Shown: in pieces, positions 45,890 through 58,100 of the stretch
How positions within the stretch are numbered: position 1 is the first letter of the stretch
How the letters are laid out: each line of letters begins with the position of its first letter
NCBI GenBank assembly: GCA_963555705.1
Contig: OY743184.1
Location: 32,498,614 to 32,562,613 of the forward strand
DNA from: Ligustrum vulgare
Lineage: Eukaryota > Streptophyta > Magnoliopsida > Lamiales > Oleaceae
DNA: 64,000 bases
Direction: 5' to 3'
Program-made: the position numbers and the translations under genes
Notes under the pieces: model-generated
What the model was told of the DNA's origin: nothing
The model's input: the letters and a program-made list of their open reading frames with translations, nothing else
The model's database searches: none

Positions 45890-48430
45890 GGATGGTTGAT
45901 CCATTGAGCCTGTTACATTCGGATGTAAGTGGGCATATGTCAGAGTGGTCTTTAATCATTAGATAATCATGATTGTCATTGTTATCTATAATAAAGTTTA
46001 AATCTGTAAGTTTGAAAAGTTCAAATAATACAAATATAAATTAGAAGGCCAAAATGAGAAAATTTTTCTAAGCACGTAGATTTGATCAGATTGAAGAATA
46101 TTTCAAAGTGATTGACTTCAAGATTATGTTAAGAGAACATAATTTTCGAATAAATAACCCTTTTGCATACACCTTGACACAATGGCGTATCTTAAAGGAG
46201 AATGATTACAATTTATACAATCATTGATGAAGCCACGCAAAATCTCCAAAACTGTTTTTGGAGCTTTGCACTAAAACTCTATGTTACACACTTAGTCGTG
46301 TTCCATGATAATCGGTTGATGAATGTCCATATAGGATATGGATTTCAAAGGTTTAATCTTCCTCGCGTTAAAATTTTAAGACCTCAATACTTATTAGAAG
46401 TATATCAAATTTGGATAAGCAATAGCCTTAGTCCAATATGTATATTTGTGGGATATCCAAAAGATGGTTGGATATTATTTCTACATTCCTATCGAGAAAG
46501 AAAGTCTATCTCGAATTTTTTCAATGTCTTAGAGAAACAGTTCATCTAAGAGAAGACAGTGGGAGTAGAAGTAGAACATGAAAGAGTTCATGATTACACA
46601 TATACTTAACCGATTAAATAAGCTAGAATTTGCGCTTGCATTGGATGAAGCATAGATCAATGCTTGGAACACACGCGCTGCTCAGGACATGGTGACGATT
46701 GAGAACACACTAGCTCAATGTAAAGATATTAGGATCATGTTTACTACATTGAGTTACACATCCTTGATTGCTAACATTTTATTAGTCATCAAGGATAATG
46801 AGCCAATATTTACATAGAAGCTAAGTCAAGTGTTGACTAAATGAGATGGCAGGAAGCCATGGAATTCGAGATAAGAACAAGTTTTGGAACTTGTTTGATT
46901 CACCTGAAATGGGTAAGACCCATATGCTGTAAATGCGTTTACTTTGAATCAATTCGGATTCTGCTTGTAGTAGCATCATACTATAATTATGGGATTTTTG
47001 AATCCTTAAACATAGTATACTAGCTGCAGATATCTATTATAGATTAAAGCAAGCCACACGGAGCTAGAATCTTAATTTTGATGAGATAATCAAAATGTTT
47101 GATTTTATCAAAAGTTGAAGATAAAGAATGTGTGTATATAAAAGGTTAGTGGGAGTGTTCAATACTTCTGATACTATATGTAGATGATATATTATTGATC
47201 AGAAGTTGAGTCTCTAACCTTTAAAATGAAAGTGCAATTAATTTTGAATTTCTCCATGATGGATTTGATAAATAAAACCTTTACTTTGGGAACCAGAATC
47301 TATAAAGATAGATTATGAAGGTTGTTTTGATCCACGTACATAGATGTAATGCTAATGGGGTTAGCATGAGTGAATCCAATGTAGGATTCTATCCCAAAAA
47401 GTTTTGGGGTTAATCTTTTCAAAATGGTGTTTAGAACACATATTGAGAAAGAATGGTGACATTATGTACGATACCTTTTGTATTATTGAGTACTTGAGAA
47501 ATACTAAGAATACAATAAACATGAGGAGAAATGTACACTTACAGTCTTTAGGTATAGAGATACCATCCTTTAGTCCAGGAAGGGATGAAGGAAATATTCA
47601 GTCTAATTGTTAATTAACTCATAGCAGTGGTGTGGTCAGTTTGAAATGGCTCAAACAAGAAAGACCCCTAACTATACAACCGAGACCAAATACATAAGTG
47701 CTTGTGAAGCAATATCGATCGTTAAGTTCATTACTGAACTATAACTGTTCTTAGCATTGTAGCTCCAGTAATGAGTAATGTGACGACAATGGAGTCATCG
47801 CGCAAGCGAGAGAACTGGGTCTCATCGATGATCGGAGTATGTATTTAGGGGCTACTGTCTTATTCGAAGATTGTAGAAAAATAGAATTCATGCCCACTAA
47901 CCTCGCAAAGGTTGAATGTGTGAAGAGTCACATATCTAAGATCCACCTGTAAATCCGCTATCCCAACGGGAATGTGATTGTCACATAAACTCGTTATGTA
48001 TAAGATACATGAGTTATTGGATCTAGTGGGAGTATATCAGTGTCATGCTCTAAATCCAATCGTTGAAATAGCATAACACATATTATCATTGTTGCAATAA
48101 AGGCAGATCTATTATTAAATTGAGTTTAACTCACTATTTATATAATAGAGTCCGTAGAATAAGTTTAAGTAACTTGTAAGTCACAAGGTGTTATGACTGT
48201 GAGATACAAGTTATTAATATCTTGTTCTAAAATTGTCCCTAGTCGAAGTAACAGCAAAATACAGATATTGTTGTTGCAGTTAGACTAGCATGTGTTGCAT
48301 TTCTTTCTTATGAAGAAAGTAGCTTATCTCACAAGCTAGAATGTAGAGGGACATTCGAATGAACACGTGGATGCATTGTTAGATGAACAAAGCATTGGAT
48401 GACCCGCCTAGAGATTTCACATGGATAACT
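45890..48430 (+). pseudogene. copia pol debris (integrase, RT, RNase H)
   Basis: Fragments in the right order: an integrase-like start near 45910 (LHSDV.GHMSEW), the integrase end at 46430-46550 (SPICIFVGYPKDGWILF), the RT start at 46841-46935 (RWQEAMEFEIRTSF; KWV), an RT piece around 47080-47200 and RNase H-like pieces near 47460-47760. Nearly every segment is in a different frame and stops abound. This level of decay is far greater than that of the LTRs. Confidence 0.6.
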
Positions 48431-49124
48431 ATCCAAGCGTCAGTGGTGAATCTCTAATGCGCGGTTGTGGATTTGGTCCTTTGACTTGAGGACGTCATAG
48501 AATCTTATATGAGGATTACTATGCTTTGGCGAGCGTTGATGTTAGCTCTTGAGAAGGAGTCTTCAGGATGACTCCGTACGGGTATAGTGAGAGTCATATG
48601 AAGGTTGTGTATGTCCAATATGAGGATTCGTCACTCCTGGGTAGTAGGAGATTATAACCTGTATTTCACTCACTTAAGTTGATGTAAATTCCTCGGTCGG
48701 GGTGAAGTTATGAGTTGAAAATGTGTTTTCAGTCATAACAAGATCAACTAAGATAAGAAGTGAATAACATAATTGGTTGAAATGATATTGACGCTATCCA
48801 TATCTCTTAACCAATTGGGTTATATTGATGAAGGGATTGTATTTCCACGGTAACCGTACATGAACTGGTCTTGTCATGCCACATGACTTTTCCTTTCACA
48901 TGGATTGCCTTGACACATTGCTAGATGTCAATCTAGGACGACGACGTGAATTAATCGATCTTGGTGAGTCGAAGATGAATTAGAAATAGAGATTTAAATT
49001 CATCTTATTCCAATCAGATTGGAATAATAATAATAATAATAACACGACGTTTGCCATCGTGAATGGAACCTAATGGGTCACACACAAAAGGCGAGAATTG
49101 AACATCTGGAATTGGATCTTGTCC
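48431..49124 (+). other. 3' non-coding part of the copia element
   Basis: No ORF; ends at the polypurine tract. A short AAT run lies at 49023-49042. Confidence 0.6.
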
Positions 49125-49135
49125 AAGTGGGAGAT

Positions 49136-49615
49136 TGTTAGAATTAATGTACAAGCCCAATTGTTGGGCCGGACTTTACAATTAGATTAATTAATATGAT
49201 TAATTAATCAAGGCCCATTAAAGGCCCTATTGTCATTAGGGTTAGGGTTTTGAGATGCACATATTAATATGTGCACTATTGTAGAGAAATCAAGATAGTC
49301 GCTTTTCCATAATATTCTAGCGCAGATATTTCTCTTGCTAGCACAAAGAGAAAAATCAATTCTCTCGAATCCATTCCAAAGGTTGGAGATTGATGGAGTT
49401 CCAAAATCAACTCGCTGTGTGGATTTCTGTTAGAGGCTGGACAATTGGAAAGTTGGTGGTGACAAGCTTGTACCTCCTGTTTCAGATTTCAGATTCACAG
49501 CGTTCATCAAAGGTATTGTTCTAATCACAAATTCTATCTAAGTGCAAGGTTGATCCGGGCTATGGTTTCGTGTTTGTTTAATTTCCGCTGTGCATATATG
49601 TATCGAAACCTTACA
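49136..49615 (+). repeat. 3' LTR of the copia element
   Basis: 480 bp; preceded by the polypurine tract AAGTGGGAGAT (49125-49135). Same ends as the 5' LTR. Confidence 0.95.
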
Positions 49616-50746
49616 GGAACTTCTTAATCCAAGTGATGCATTCGAACAAGATATTGTAAGTATTATGTATAATATTTTATTTCACAATTCTTTATTTAGT
49701 GAGCTCAGAAACTTAATTATTTTCCACAATATTGCAGATGGATGACGTAAAAATAATGTTTGCACAAGACAAGACTGAAAAGAATGGTTTCAAATTTGAT
49801 CATGTTTGGCACATCTTGAAAGATATTGAAAAGTTTACTAACGATGTTAGTACAACATTACCACACTTTCTAATGGAAAGTGGAAATTTTGCATCGTCAC
49901 AATCAGAGTCTCCCATTTCCATTCATCCAACACCCACATCTCTTAGATTATCATCGTTTTCTCTTCATATAGATGAAGATAATAGTGGCAGTTCTGTCCA
50001 GTGACCCATTGGGGGGGGGGGTAAAAGGAAGTGATGATAGACAAAAAATTATGAAATTCGGATGCTTCGAGCTGAAACTGAATTCAAAAAAGTAGCTGTT
50101 GCAGAATTTTGAGAAGAGAATAAAATCTTACTAAAAGACTTGGACTCTTTACCAGATCCAAGGCTACGTAAGTTTATTCAAAGTGAACAGCTACGAATTA
50201 TGGAAAAGAGATCTCAACAACTAAGCAAGGAATCTCAAAATAGTTCAACTTCATTTAATCAATATTTTGACGGTCTAGGAGGATAAAAAAATGATTTACT
50301 AGATTATTAAATTATTTTAATTTGTTTGTCATGTTTTACTATTTCATGTTTAGTTATCGTGTCATGGTTTTATGGTTTTCATTTATGTTCATCAATTATG
50401 TAATCATGGACAATCTTATTTTAATATTATCATTAGTTGTTATTTATACTAGATTAAATGAATTCATTATGTTAAGAAAAATAATAGCAAAACACAAACA
50501 AAATAAACAAATTTAACTCAACAAAATAATAAAATATAAACTGAACAAGGGACATAGAAGGAAAAAAAAAAAAGAGAGAGAAACAAGGCAAAATGTTGAG
50601 GTAAAATGGGGATAAAAAAAAAAGACTGCACAAATCACACTAAAGAAACAGTGCTGCGCCCATTGCCTTTAGCGTCTGATTGGAGAAGGAAATTGACTCC
50701 ATTTTGGCGCAACACTCCAAGATAGCGTCCGTTGGAGATGCTCTAA

Positions 50747-52111
50747 TGAGCCCATTTTTCCAATATTTACTGCCCATTTCTTTTATTTTTTAAAGAAAAT
50801 GGGACTGTTAAATGCGACTCTGACAGCCCCATTTTCTTTAATTCTTTTTATTTTTTTATTGATTTTTTTATTTTGGCATATGTTTTGTTTTCTTCCCCCT
50901 TTAAAGTTGTGTTTGACTATATCAAATTTCCTTAGAAAATGTTAAACCATGAAAAATATTTTATACATTTTGTATTTGTTTGGTGTTTGACTGAAAAATT
51001 TGTCTTAGAAAATATTTTCTTAAGTACAACCAATTAAAGCATAGCTAATTCATTTACCTTGAAAATATTTTCTTGCCTATTTAGTGAGAAAATATTTTTC
51101 ACCTTAAGTGGAAAAGTCTTTTCAATCACATTTAATCATTTTTAGGTAGAAAGGTCTTTTGCATCACGTTTGATCATTTTTTTTTTTTTTTTTTGTTAAT
51201 TAACTTATTTTTTTCATATATTAACATTACTATTATCAAGTACAAATGAGTGAAGAATAAAAAAGAATATTTACTTTTTTTATTATTAAAATAGCTAACA
51301 TTTATTTTATTTGCCATGAAAAAATAATGTCAATGAAACAGCAAAATTGAGAAAAAATTATTTGGTCCGTAATAAATCAACCACTTTTCTCTCAAATTCA
51401 TTTTCAACCACTAATTTTTATGGACCCATCACTTTACACATTTTTCAACAAGAGATTCATAAAATCTATTCAATTCCTCCTACACCAAACAAGCGCTAAA
51501 CCTTCGTTCGATTATACTTTAGCAAATTAAATTGGTTTATTTATGTTTTGAGAAAAAAATATGTGATTAAAAAGTAGACAAAGAAATGTTTGTGGTTAAA
51601 AAACATTTTGAAAAATTGTATTGTTCATAAATCAATTAAGTATAAAAATAACATAATTTTTCATACCACTTCTTAGCCACATACATTTTCTCCACTTTTT
51701 AATCACATATTTTAATTTGTGATTGAAAAATTTGTAAAGTGACTGATCCTATAAAAATTTGAAATGTGCGGTTGAGGAAAAATTGGTTGATTTATCATGA
51801 ACCAAAGCTATTAGAAGAAAAAACAAAAGCATACATCAAAAAATAAAAATAAAAAATGTAAAAAAAGAAAAAGAAAAAGAAATTAAAGAAAATGGGCTAT
51901 GAGATCCGCATTTTCTAAAAAAAAAAAAAAATTAAAAAAAGGGGGTTGTCAGCCAACAGTTTGACTTAAGAATCCACATTAAATTCACCAGTTCAACACT
52001 TTCCAAAGTTTCCCTTAAGCAAAAAGACATTTTCAACTATGTCTACAAAGCCAAATCACAACTTTAAATACCAATGCACAACATCAAACACTATATTACA
52101 AAACACCAAGT
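50747..52111. other. Nested foldback (MITE-like) sequence between Harbinger and CACTA
   Basis: Outer arms near 50800-50900 (CCCATTTTCTTTAATT...) and 51835-51950 (AATTAAAGAAAATGGG...) are inverted copies. Inside, 51358-51803 is a second foldback: TTTGGTCCGTAATAAATCAACCA on the left and TGGTTGATTTATCATGAACCAAA on the right. No coding sequence. Exact ends and target duplications were not established. Confidence 0.5.
51358..51803. mobile_element. Foldback MITE, about 445 bp
   Basis: Inverted ends of about 23 bp (TTTGGTCC/TG..ATAAATCAACCA) and a second internal inverted pair around ATGTGATTAAAAAGT/ACTTTTTAATCACAT. The superfamily is uncertain because I could not fix the target duplication. Confidence 0.55.
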
Positions 52112-52135
52112 ATACACTACAAACAAGTTAGCCTT

Positions 52136-52425
52136 TTACGGCGTGCATTGCATGCCGTAAAATCATTTTTACGTCGTGCAGCCGCACGCCGTAAAAAGTC
52201 ACGCCGTAAAAATTTACGGCGTGCAAATCCACACGCTGTAAATTAAATTTACACGGCGTGCATTTTGAACGCCGTGAAATGTAATTACGGCATGCGATTT
52301 TGCACGCTGTAAACTAGGATTTTAACGGCGTGCATTTTTTACGTCGTGAAATGTAATTACGGCGTGCCGGTTTGCGCGCCGTATCTATTTACGGCATGCG
52401 ATTTTGCACACCGTAAACTAGGATT
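52136..52425. repeat. Left subterminal repeat array of the CACTA element
   Basis: Roughly sixteen copies of ACGGCGTGC or its complement and close variants in under 300 bp, mostly arranged as head-to-head pairs separated by 3-8 bases. Such arrays are the binding sites for the TNPA-type protein in En/Spm. Confidence 0.88.
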
Positions 52426-52832
52426 TTATTTTATTTTTAAAAAAAAATCTATAAATTATAATTCCAAAAATCCTATAATAATAAAACAAAAACACATTAA
52501 TGCATATATAATGAATAAACGTGATTTCGATAAACAAACAATATCATAGTAAGATTCAACACAATAAACAAAAAATTTGATATCACATAACCTACTCAAA
52601 ATTCTAGATAGGAATTAATGTCAAAAGTCTATAGACAACTACTTCAAAATAAACTTATGTCGTAAAAAATAAAAGTATCCATATCGAAGCTTCTTCTTTG
52701 ACCAATAGTGCCATGTCAAAAATAATCAACTTCCTGCAAATCACATAAGTAATAAATTTATAATTAATAAATTTATAATTATAATATCAAAAGTATATCA
52801 AAAAGTGAAACATACCTTTGTTGTGATTTCAA

Positions 52833-55071
52833 CTAATCCACTTCAATGTACCTAATTGGCCATGCAATTGTACTTCCTAATGCATCTTCAAGAAGAAAAA
52901 GCTCACGTGTAGGACGATATAAACTGACATTATCAATCACTTCAATAACCCAGACTTTCCAACATTCATTACCAAGGGGTACATGATGCACTAAATCATT
53001 TGGATTTGTGGATGCGATTTCACCTTTTGCAACAACATCACCTTTCCCAAACCAAGATAACAATTTGCATTTCTTAGTTTGAAGGCTATCTAAACCATTC
53101 AAACCTTTGTCTCTAGGCTGTAAAATTAACATCAAATTGTACGATTGGTTATTTTGAATATAAAAAGTCTATGTAATATAAGATAACATTCACTAATTAT
53201 AGTTTTCCACTTACATTATCTTCTTGTACTGCACTTTTGCCCTTCATTTGAAATAAACCTTTTAATTCTTTAATTTTCTCTCTCAAATCTTGGAGTTGAG
53301 ATTGCACATTATGATTATGCACCAAAGCATTCAACTTTGAAGGAGTCGCACCAAAACCAAGACCTCTTACACGTCCCCTACGTTCTGGACCAAGTACTTT
53401 TGCAACGCCATCATCTTTTAGAGAGTGTTTGCTTGGAGAGTTCACCGTTTCTGAACATGCTTTTATTTTTTGCTGATATTACGAAACAAATTAATTCATT
53501 AAACTTAAATAAATATAAACTTTGAATATATCTTAAAAAAATAACATAGTCAAAATTTACCAGTGTTTCTCCAACTAATTCATTAATTGGTTCACCATTT
53601 CTCCGTGTGTGTCCTCGAATGTACACATCATCTCTAGTAATGGAATCAGGGTCTTCACTTTCAACACGCTGCAATTTTTTTACACATTTTATATATGCGA
53701 TATTTGTAGACATAATTTTTCAAACAAATTTAGCATTTTTTTACCAATTCAGCTTCTAAACGAGCAAAGCCCTTTCTACTCGTTGTATGTATTATGGTTT
53801 GACTAGCCCTCATCTTTTTGAATATTTCACTCTTTTCCTGAAAAGTCAATAACAAGTTATGACCATTCACAAAGAACATTTTAACTCAAATGCATGCATT
53901 AAAAAAAGAAGTGTAGAAACATTAAGTACACTTCTCTAGTTTCTTATGGCAAAAAGACCTACTGAATATTAAAATTGTCATTTTTCTATTATAAATTTTA
54001 CAAAACATTTCGGCAGAATCTCCCCTACAAATTGGACTTAGCAAACCTATAGAGGGACATCACAATACTATAAAAAATCAACACTTAACCACAATGATTC
54101 AAAACACCAACCATAGCTCAATCAAACTCCAACGTCATCAACTACTCCAAAAACAATCTCCAACAGGAGAATAAATAAATAACTAATGGAAAACTACATA
54201 AATAGTCCAACAATAGTGCTTCAACTAAATAAGTCATATTCAACATATTAAAGAACTTGTTGTTTTCGAGTGAAGCAATGGACGCTTACCTTGTATGGTT
54301 GAGAATTGCGTTCTTTGACAAATGCTTGCCATTCTTCCATTGAATTAACATTATTGGGCTTGAGGAGAGCAGCAGCTCTTGTTATGCCATATGTCATTCC
54401 TAAGTTATTGATTGCTTTAAGAACATTAGATCTATATCTCGCCAATGCTTTCCAAGTTTTTGCATGATGTACTTTCTATGACAATTATCAACGTCAAACT
54501 TTTGCTGCATCAAAATACACATCATTAATAGTAATTTCACTTAAATTATATATGTGAATTGAAGTTATTGTCACCTGCACATGCTCCCATATGTCATCAA
54601 GAAAACTTCCGTTGATATCTTTCCAACTTTTCCATGTAATTGGTATAAGTTCTCTTGCAGTTGTTCCAAGAAATGACGATAGCTTATTTGAACATTTACA
54701 AATTGGCTGACCTCTTTCATTAAACTCTATAGTTAACTTTGCACCCTTCCCCCTATTGAGACAATTCACTTTCGCTCGACCTCTTCCCTTATTTCCCTTT
54801 TCAGTATTGCTAGGTTGGAGTTCAACATCATGTTGCAAATAATTTTCTTGTATTTCTGGAACAGAATTAGAACCTCCTTCTGATATTCTTATACTTTCAT
54901 TTCCTTCTCTTGTTGCAGCAGCAATTGAAGCCTTTCTAGCTCGTTTCAATTTTTTACTTCCTTGATTAGATGACTGTATTAAACAAATAAGATAAAACAC
55001 ATTTACTCAAAAACAAAAAGAACCATATATATATATATAAGTTGAGAACTTACTTCACCAGGATATGTCAT
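52833..55071 (-). CDS. CACTA second gene (Ptta/En-Spm, TNPA-like), seven exons
   Basis: Proposed exons on the minus strand, all with GT-AG borders: 55071-55054, 54973-54575, 54504-54290, 53837-53745, 53668-53561, 53472-53215, 53117-52833. Conserved segments are FNERGQPICK, SSFLGTTARELIPITWKSW, HHAKTWKALARYRSNVLKA, SMEEWQAFVKERNSQPYK, RASQTIIHTTSRKGFARLE, DVYIRGHTRRNGEPIN and a coiled-coil end (SQLQDLREKIKELKGLF). The last exon has the C-terminal domain (GKGDVVAKGEIAS...PIRYIEVD). Exon lengths total 1376 nt, one short of a whole number of codons, matching a single missing A early in exon 3 before HHAKTW. Otherwise I see no stop. It presumably binds the subterminal repeats. Confidence 0.72.
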
Positions 55072-55172
55072 CTTATGGCCACTTATATGAACATCAGCAT
55101 CCACAAAGCTCAACTTTCATCATTTATATCTACAAATAAAGGAAGACAAACTGGAATTAGATATATTAGCAT

Positions 55173-58100
55173 CTACGTAATGTCACATAAATTTGAAGAT
55201 ATACAATTTCCATTTTCAATATCAATGCCCTCACAATCATGTCTTACATAACCTTCATCTTCAATAATAATATCAAGTTGTAATACATCTAATGTGGTTG
55301 GAGTATAAGCCTCTTCATCAAAATTTCCTAATTCATGAAATCCTCTAGGAGGTGCCTTTAATACAATATACCAATTAGATGTATCGCTTTCTCTAGAATA
55401 AAAAACTTGTTTTGCTTGTGATGCTAAAATAAATGGATCTCTTTCAAATTGATGTTGTCCTCTATGAAGATTTACCAACATAAATCCTTCTTCAATCTTG
55501 ACTCCACTATCTATATTTTCCCAATCACAATGAAACACAGGAACTTTAAAACTATGATAGTCTAGTAAAATTATGTCTCTTATCACCCCATAATAAGAAA
55601 TTTTACCAACTACATGACTTGTATCCTTCACACTAGATCAACAAATAGTTTGTGCTTCAATAGAAACACCACTATTTTGTGTACTTCTACTAACGTCGAT
55701 TGTATGAAATCGATGCCCATTGATAATATAACCAGAATATGACATCACATCACATCTAAGTCGACGTGAAAGCCACTTCAATGTACTTGACATGTTACAG
55801 CTGTCTTGTTTGCCTTTTTCAGCAAACCAAGATGTAAAAGTCTCTATATGTCTCATTTGCAATAAAGTTTCATTCCTGGCAATACGACTATTTGAATTCT
55901 TAATCTCCTCCTTATGCATCCTAAATGAAAAAAAAAAAAAATAGATAAGTTTATGGGTAAATATTAATCATTATTAAATAAATTAACTAACTCTATTACA
56001 TTATATATGGTTCAACTGCATCGCTGTTAAACAACACATATCGATGAGCGACCTCAAGCATTTCTTGACTCAAAGTTTTTGACTTTCCTTTCAAAATTGT
56101 ACGTCCATCAATAATTGTTTCATTCTCGAAATCCTCATTTCGAGTATGTCGAACACCAACTTCAGCAGCTTGTTTCATATATCCACTAAAAAAATGCGTA
56201 CATTCATCAGCTAAATAACGCTCTGTTATACAACCCTCAGGTCTTGAACGATTTCTAACATATCCCTTAAGTGTCTTCATAAACCTAAATTCAAAACATA
56301 ATATGTATGATATACATAAACAATTAGGAGAAGAAATGTTGAATAAATACATACAAAAGTGTAAAAGTAAGTTACCTCTCAAATGGGTACATCCAACGAT
56401 ATTGTACAGGTCCACCAATACGGACTTCACGCCCAAGGTGGATGGTTAAATGAATCATTATGTCAAAAAAAGATGGGGGAAAATACCTTTCTAGCATACA
56501 CAAAGTCACCGCAACATCCTCCTCAAGCTTTTCTAATTTATTTTTATCGACGACTCTTTGACATATTTCATTGAAAAATGCACATAGTCGAAAAATCGCA
56601 TTTCTTGGTCCTGGAGGTAGAAGTCCTCTTAATGCAACTGATAACAACTGTTGTATGAGCACATGACAATCATGAGACTTCAAATTTAAAATCTTATTAT
56701 CTACTAATGAGATGCACTTTGAAATGTTGGAGCTATAGCCATCAGGTAATCTTAAATCAAACAGCCTCTTACAAAATAAATCTTTCTCCTTTTTGGATAG
56801 CATGTAAGATGCTGCGGGTAGGTAATATGTATTTCCTTTCAATTATGGATGAAGATCCTTTCTAATACCCATATTGAGCAAATCCTTATGAGAATTAAGC
56901 CCATCTTTTGATTTTCCCTTCATATTCAAAATAGTGCCAAGAATGCTCTCGCAAACATTCTTCTCAACGTCCATTACATCCAAATTATGACGCAAAAGTA
57001 GTGTCTGTAAAATAATACTATAAAATTAGAAAAACTTTAAGAAAAAAATAGATAATGTAAAATAGCTTGAAATGGCTAACCTCCCAATATGGTAGCTCAA
57101 AGAATATTGATTTTTTTTCCATGGCCAATCAGAATCTGATTTTTTCTTCTTTCTTTTTTTACCTATTTTCCCCCAATTATTGTCAACATTTTTGATTGTC
57201 TGCATCACTTCTCGACCAGTTAATATTTTAGGACTAGGCATATATTCCTTATTCCCATCAAACCAAGCTTCTTTTGATCGATAAGGATGATTATATGCAA
57301 GAAATCTTCTATGACCCATGTACGCAAACTTTCGACTAAATTTCAACCATTTTGCACATGTAGATAAACCACATACTGGACAAGCTGCTTCGCCTTTTGT
57401 AGGATATCCTGATAAGTTTCCATAAGCCGGAAAATCATTAATTGTCCACAACAATACAGCATTCAAATTGAATTTAGACTTTGTAAATCCATCATATACT
57501 TCAACACCAATATTCCACATCACCTTTAAGTCTTCAATGAGTGGTTGTAAGTACACATCTATATCATTCCCTGGTTGTTTTGGACCTGGGATTAACAAAG
57601 TTAACAACAAATTTTCCTTGGACATGCATATCCAAGGAGGGAGATTATATATAACTAGTATCACCGGCTAACAACTATACCTAGAACTTAGGTCACCAAA
57701 TGGATTAAATCCGTCAGATGAAAGTCCAAGCCTAAGATTGCGTGGTTCTGATGCAAAACAAGGCCACTTTTGATCAATTCTCTCCCAAGCTAGTGAATCA
57801 ACTGGATGACGCATTTTTCCATCTTGACTTTTGTGATTTAAGTGCCATATTAGTTGTTCTGCCTTATCAAGTGACCTAAACATTCTTCTAAATCGTGGTA
57901 TAATCGAAAAATATCTCAAAACCTTTGCAGGTATCCCCTTTTGAATTTTTTTGGTTCGTTCATTAAATTTCCATCGTGAAGATGCACATTTTGGACATGT
58001 CTCCAAATTTTCTAGATCATTCCTAAACAAACAACAATCATTAACGCATGCATGTATCTTCTCGTACCCAAGATCAAAAGTGTTCAATAACTTTTTCGTT

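Larger units (their letters stand above)
42071..49615 (+). mobile_element. Full-length Ty1/copia element with dead coding region
   Basis: A 7545 bp element with 480 bp LTRs (42071-42550, 49136-49615), perfect duplication GGAAC (42066-42070, 49616-49620), primer-binding site TGGTATCAGAGCC at 42552, and purine tract AAGTGGGAGAT before the right LTR. The LTRs differ at only seven positions by my count (about 1.5 percent). The inner pol is unrecognisable except for scattered motifs with many stops. It splits Harbinger ORF1. A long leader with GC-rich (42720-43080) and AT-rich halves precedes the coding debris. Confidence 0.92.
41811..50286 (+). pseudogene. Harbinger ORF1 (Myb-like/NAM-associated), split by copia
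   Basis: Starts MSSSKQSASYSNEKDK at 41811. A stop follows early, then NQSKDKFWSRIESSY and, in shifted frames, the SANT-like region up to 42070. After the copia insertion it resumes at 49616, ending the exon at GTAAGT (49656). An 82 bp GT-AG intron (49656-49737) precedes the exon MDDVKIMFAQDKTEKNGFKFDHVWHILKDIEKF, typical of Harbinger ORF1 and the related NAM-associated C-terminal domain. The tail (SLPDPRLRKFIQSEQLRIM) ends at 50286. In PIF/Harbinger this protein partners the transposase in DNA binding and nuclear import. It is disabled by stops besides the insertion. Confidence 0.78.
31229..50743. mobile_element. PIF/Harbinger DNA transposon split by two retrotransposons
   Basis: Termini GAGCATCTCCAAC (31229) and GTTGGAGATGCTC (50743) are perfect 13 bp inverted repeats, flanked by TAA at 31226-31228 and 50744-50746, the TWA duplication of PIF/Harbinger. 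Two ORFs diverge as in autonomous members: a DDE transposase on the minus strand at the left and a Myb-like/NAM-associated ORF1 on the plus strand at the right. After removing the gypsy (32991-41371) and copia (42071-49615) insertions, each with one copy of its 5 bp duplication, the element is about 3.6 kb, a normal size. Both genes contain stops. Confidence 0.88.
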
